From contig JAFLCE010000002.1 of assembly GCA_017303655.1 (NCBI GenBank), positions 62,001-126,000 on the forward strand: a stretch of 64,000 nt of DNA, read 5' to 3'. Below, piece after piece: positions 62,072 through 64,000 of this stretch. The notes under the pieces were generated by a model. It saw only the letters and a list, made by a program, of their open reading frames with translations. It was not told the origin of the DNA and did no database searches. The position numbers and the translations under genes were made by a program. Numbering within the stretch: position 1 is the first letter of the stretch; each line of letters starts with the position of its first letter. This DNA is from Anaerolineae bacterium. Its GTDB lineage: Bacteria; Chloroflexota; Anaerolineae; Anaerolineales; Villigracilaceae.

Positions 62072-62938
62072 TTAGAGTTTTTTGACCCGAAGCAAACCCG
62101 GACGGCGATAAAGCTCTTTGCACTGCTCAGCAAAATACCCGGCAACCACATCATCGTGCAAATTACGTAGGTAGGGAGTTGCCATATCTTCAATGTGCAA
62201 TGCCTCTTCCACTTCTTCGACCGTATAGTTCTTTTCTGCAAGAAGTTTTTTGAGGGCAGTCAGAGTCTGGTTGTCTTCAGCATGATCAAGTAATTCGCGC
62301 AGACTGGCAACCTTTTGAAAGCCCCAGCGCTTGCCGAGTTTCGCGGTAATATCTGCTGCTTCTTCAAGCGGCAGCCCGTATGTGTATTCGTGAATATCCA
62401 AAGTCAACTGCGAGCGATAGTTTTGGTGATAATACGTCAATGCGATCAAACCGCCTTGCTTTGCAAGGGTCTGAAGGTCTTTTGCAGCTTTTTCCGGGTC
62501 AGCTACGTGCATCAACGCCCAGCCCATGTACACGATATCGAATTTCTCATCACCGAAATGATCCACAATGGCAGACACATCTTGCCCAGGAATGATCGTC
62601 AGCCGCTTTACATCCGGCGGCGTAACTTTATAACGAAAACGTTTCAAGCCTTTTATTTTTTCCGGCGTAGCGGCCTGATTTTCGACATTATGCTTCAACA
62701 GATTCGGACCCTCCACTGAACCATCGTATGCCCACACGCGTGCACCCAATTCAAGCGCCGCATACGCTTTCGAACCCATTCCACAGCATACATCCAGCAC
62801 TCGCTTGCCATTAACATCCAACGTGCCAAGCAGGTCATGAAGTTTTTCGAACCTGCCCAGGCTCCAATCTGCAGAGACGCGATTGACGCCCCAAATAAGA
62901 TCGTACAAATTTTGAGATGATGACTCAGTTGACGTCAT
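62072..62938 (-). CDS. class I SAM-dependent methyltransferase
   Basis: A 288-residue methyltransferase. Motif I VLDVCCGMGSKAYAAL is near residue 45, VWAYDGSVEGPNLLKHN follows, then FDIVYMGWALMHVADPEKAAKDL and AKQGGLIALTYYHQNY. Motif I has Cys instead of the usual first Gly (C-C-G), a variant also seen in other methyltransferases. It opens the last run of genes before the NeuA-like enzyme. Acceptor unknown. Confidence 0.86.
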   Translation of the reverse strand: MTSTESSSQNLYDLIWGVNRVSADWSLGRFEKLHDLLGTLDVNGKRVLDVCCGMGSKAYAALELGARVWAYDGSVEGPNLLKHNVENQAATPEKIKGLKRFRYKVTPPDVKRLTIIPGQDVSAIVDHFGDEKFDIVYMGWALMHVADPEKAAKDLQTLAKQGGLIALTYYHQNYRSQLTLDIHEYTYGLPLEEAADITAKLGKRWGFQKVASLRELLDHAEDNQTLTALKKLLAEKNYTVEEVEEALHIEDMATPYLRNLHDDVVAGYFAEQCKELYRRPGLLRVKKL

Positions 62939-62996
62939 ACCATAATCCTTTTCTTCAGACGCTGCGCCTCACACTGCGCCCGCGCTTGATTCTTCT

Positions 62997-63746
62997 CTAT
63001 GAAATTTTTTCTACCTTTGGCAGTTGCGCCTCTCCACTTGCCACGAGACGCTCCGCCAGATCCCAATCGTAGGGATGATTTACATCAAAGCCTTCGTAGC
63101 CTTCCGAAATGAACGGCATGACCACTTCGCCCGCGATGGTTCGTCCATTGAACACCACATGTGACCAGGCAATTTCAAGGCTGGCATTCTGCGAATAGAC
63201 TTCAGGAAGTCCCTGATAAGGTGTGCTATGCCATGGTTGTTCCTTCGATCCGAATGGCAGCAAAGGCATCATACGCTTGCCACGAATCACCCACATCTTG
63301 CCAGGATGATCTTTCACCTTCTCCACCGCACGGAGTGAGTCTACGCCTTCTTCGGCTTTGAAAGCATTCCATGCCCGCTGAATGGTACTTGGCAAACGGA
63401 ATGGGCTGGTCGGGCGCAGGATACTGAAACAATCGTATTCGCGTCCCATTTCTTTTAGTTTTTGAAGCTTGAAGTCCAGCCATTCAATGTCGAGTGCCAA
63501 ATCGCCCGAAATTTCAGTTGGGCGCAGAAAGGGAACTTCCGCACCGTAATGTCGGGAAATTTCAGCATACTCTTCCGAGTCAGTCGAAACGATGATATCC
63601 GAAAAGACACCGCTCTGCTTCGCGGCACAGATCGTGTACGCGATGAGCGGATGCCCAGCCAGCGGACGGATGTTCTTGCCCTGAACACGTTTCGAACCAG
63701 CGCGCGCAGGGATCAAAGCGATGATCGAAGGATTACTTTTGCTCAT
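62997..63746 (-). CDS. CMP-nonulosonate cytidylyltransferase (NeuA/NeuA-like)
   Basis: A 249-residue CMP-sugar synthetase. IALIPARAGSKRVQGKNIRPL at 9-29 is the CTP-binding loop, with DIIVSTDSEEYAEISRHYGAEVPFLRP in the middle and SILRPTSPFRLPSTIQ for substrate contact. It activates legionaminic, pseudaminic or neuraminic acid as the CMP sugar. The NeuB-type synthase lies 47 kb away in this window. It overlaps the aldehyde dehydrogenase gene by 4 bp, so the two belong to one operon. Confidence 0.88.
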   Translation of the reverse strand: MSKSNPSIIALIPARAGSKRVQGKNIRPLAGHPLIAYTICAAKQSGVFSDIIVSTDSEEYAEISRHYGAEVPFLRPTEISGDLALDIEWLDFKLQKLKEMGREYDCFSILRPTSPFRLPSTIQRAWNAFKAEEGVDSLRAVEKVKDHPGKMWVIRGKRMMPLLPFGSKEQPWHSTPYQGLPEVYSQNASLEIAWSHVVFNGRTIAGEVVMPFISEGYEGFDVNHPYDWDLAERLVASGEAQLPKVEKIS

Positions 63747-64000
63747 ACCTGCGTCGGGTCGATGTTGATGTAAACATCTTTCAATTCAGAATAAATGTTA
63801 AGCGCCTCGGTGCCCGGTTCACGTGAACCATTGCCCGAAAGTTTGCGCCCACCAAACGGCATGTGCGGCTCGGAACCGTGTGTGCCTGCATTGACGACTG
63901 CCACGCCCGTTTGCACTTTGTCATAAAAACGTGTGGCACGGTGAATGCTCTGGGTGTGAATGCTGGCAGTCAAACCATACGGCGTATCGTTCGCCATTTG
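63743..64000 (-). CDS. aldehyde dehydrogenase family protein (5' end cut by window)
   Basis: The C-terminal 84 residues of an NAD(P)-dependent aldehyde dehydrogenase: NDTPYGLTASIHTQS and PHMPFGGRKLSGNGSREPG are standard for the ALDH fold. The catalytic Cys and cofactor loops lie beyond the window. It overlaps the NeuA-like gene by 4 bp (ATGA). Its role in the glycan pathway cannot be judged from this end alone. Confidence 0.82.
   Translation of the reverse strand, partial: QMANDTPYGLTASIHTQSIHRATRFYDKVQTGVAVVNAGTHGSEPHMPFGGRKLSGNGSREPGTEALNIYSELKDVYINIDPTQV

Noticed and set aside
62050..62241. 64-residue N-terminal extension of the transketolase
   Set aside because: It runs out of frame through the C-terminal end of the methyltransferase gene; the normal transketolase start is at 62049.
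1..64000. CRISPR arrays, tRNA, rRNA or prophage genes
   Set aside because: No evenly spaced repeats, no cloverleaf or rRNA-like segments and no phage proteins were recognised on either strand.

Overview
The window is a dense, almost gap-free bacterial cell-surface glycan locus. Moderate GC, Pro/Thr-rich lipoprotein linkers, long runs of co-directional genes joined by ATGA or TAATG overlaps, and several dispersed palindromic intergenic repeats suggest a member of the Chloroflexota (Anaerolineae-like). That placement is inference from style; no rRNA or marker gene is present to prove it. Both ends cut genes: a sulfotransferase at the left edge and an aldehyde dehydrogenase at the right edge.

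Layout. 1-3584 (minus): sulfotransferase, EamA-type membrane protein, lipoprotein and a large surface-carbohydrate transferase. 3651-5630 (plus): a membrane PAS-GGDEF diguanylate cyclase, the only c-di-GMP gene seen. 5643-15820 (minus): glycosyltransferases, a sulfatase-fold enzyme lacking the sulfatase nucleophile, an SpsF-like cytidylyltransferase, a DUF4910 aminopeptidase-like protein, an AAC(3)-fold acetyltransferase and a NeuB-family synthase. 15872-17273: an AT-rich orphan and a DUF4260 protein with a decayed copy of its own 3' end beside it. 17284-17560 holds a striking array of eight same-orientation DnaA boxes. 17447-29287 (minus): RmlD-like reductase, PseB, methyltransferases, Wzt/Wzm ABC exporter, GDP-fucose synthase-like enzyme and an epimerase, headed by an EPS-type winged-helix regulator (29284-29760) with a clear promoter and palindromic operator. 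29902-35095 (plus): membrane protein, methyltransferase-GT2 fusion, and two further methyltransferase-like genes, one with an apparent internal deletion. 35124-64000 (minus): an approximately 29 kb run of GT-C membrane proteins, GT4/GT2 transferases, an amidotransferase/HisH/HisF trio, AsnB, LegB with a nucleotidyltransferase, RMD-like reductase, many methyltransferases, a NodU-type carbamoyltransferase, transketolase, NeuA-type CMP-sugar synthetase and the ALDH fragment.

How it fits together. PseB, LegB, NeuB and NeuA homologues plus the amidotransferase trio point to one or two nonulosonic acids (legionaminic/pseudaminic type, probably with an acetamidino group). Fcl- and RMD-like enzymes point to GDP-linked deoxyhexoses. 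The glycosyltransferases assemble a long chain, methyl-, carbamoyl-, acetyl- and sulfo-groups decorate it, and the Wzm/Wzt transporter with a carbohydrate-binding C-terminus probably exports it. No Wzx/Wzy pair was recognised with confidence. Several genes (15872, 19493, 29902, 6605) are visibly more AT-rich than their neighbours, and one sits between 97-bp direct repeats, so the locus looks assembled by repeated gene acquisition.
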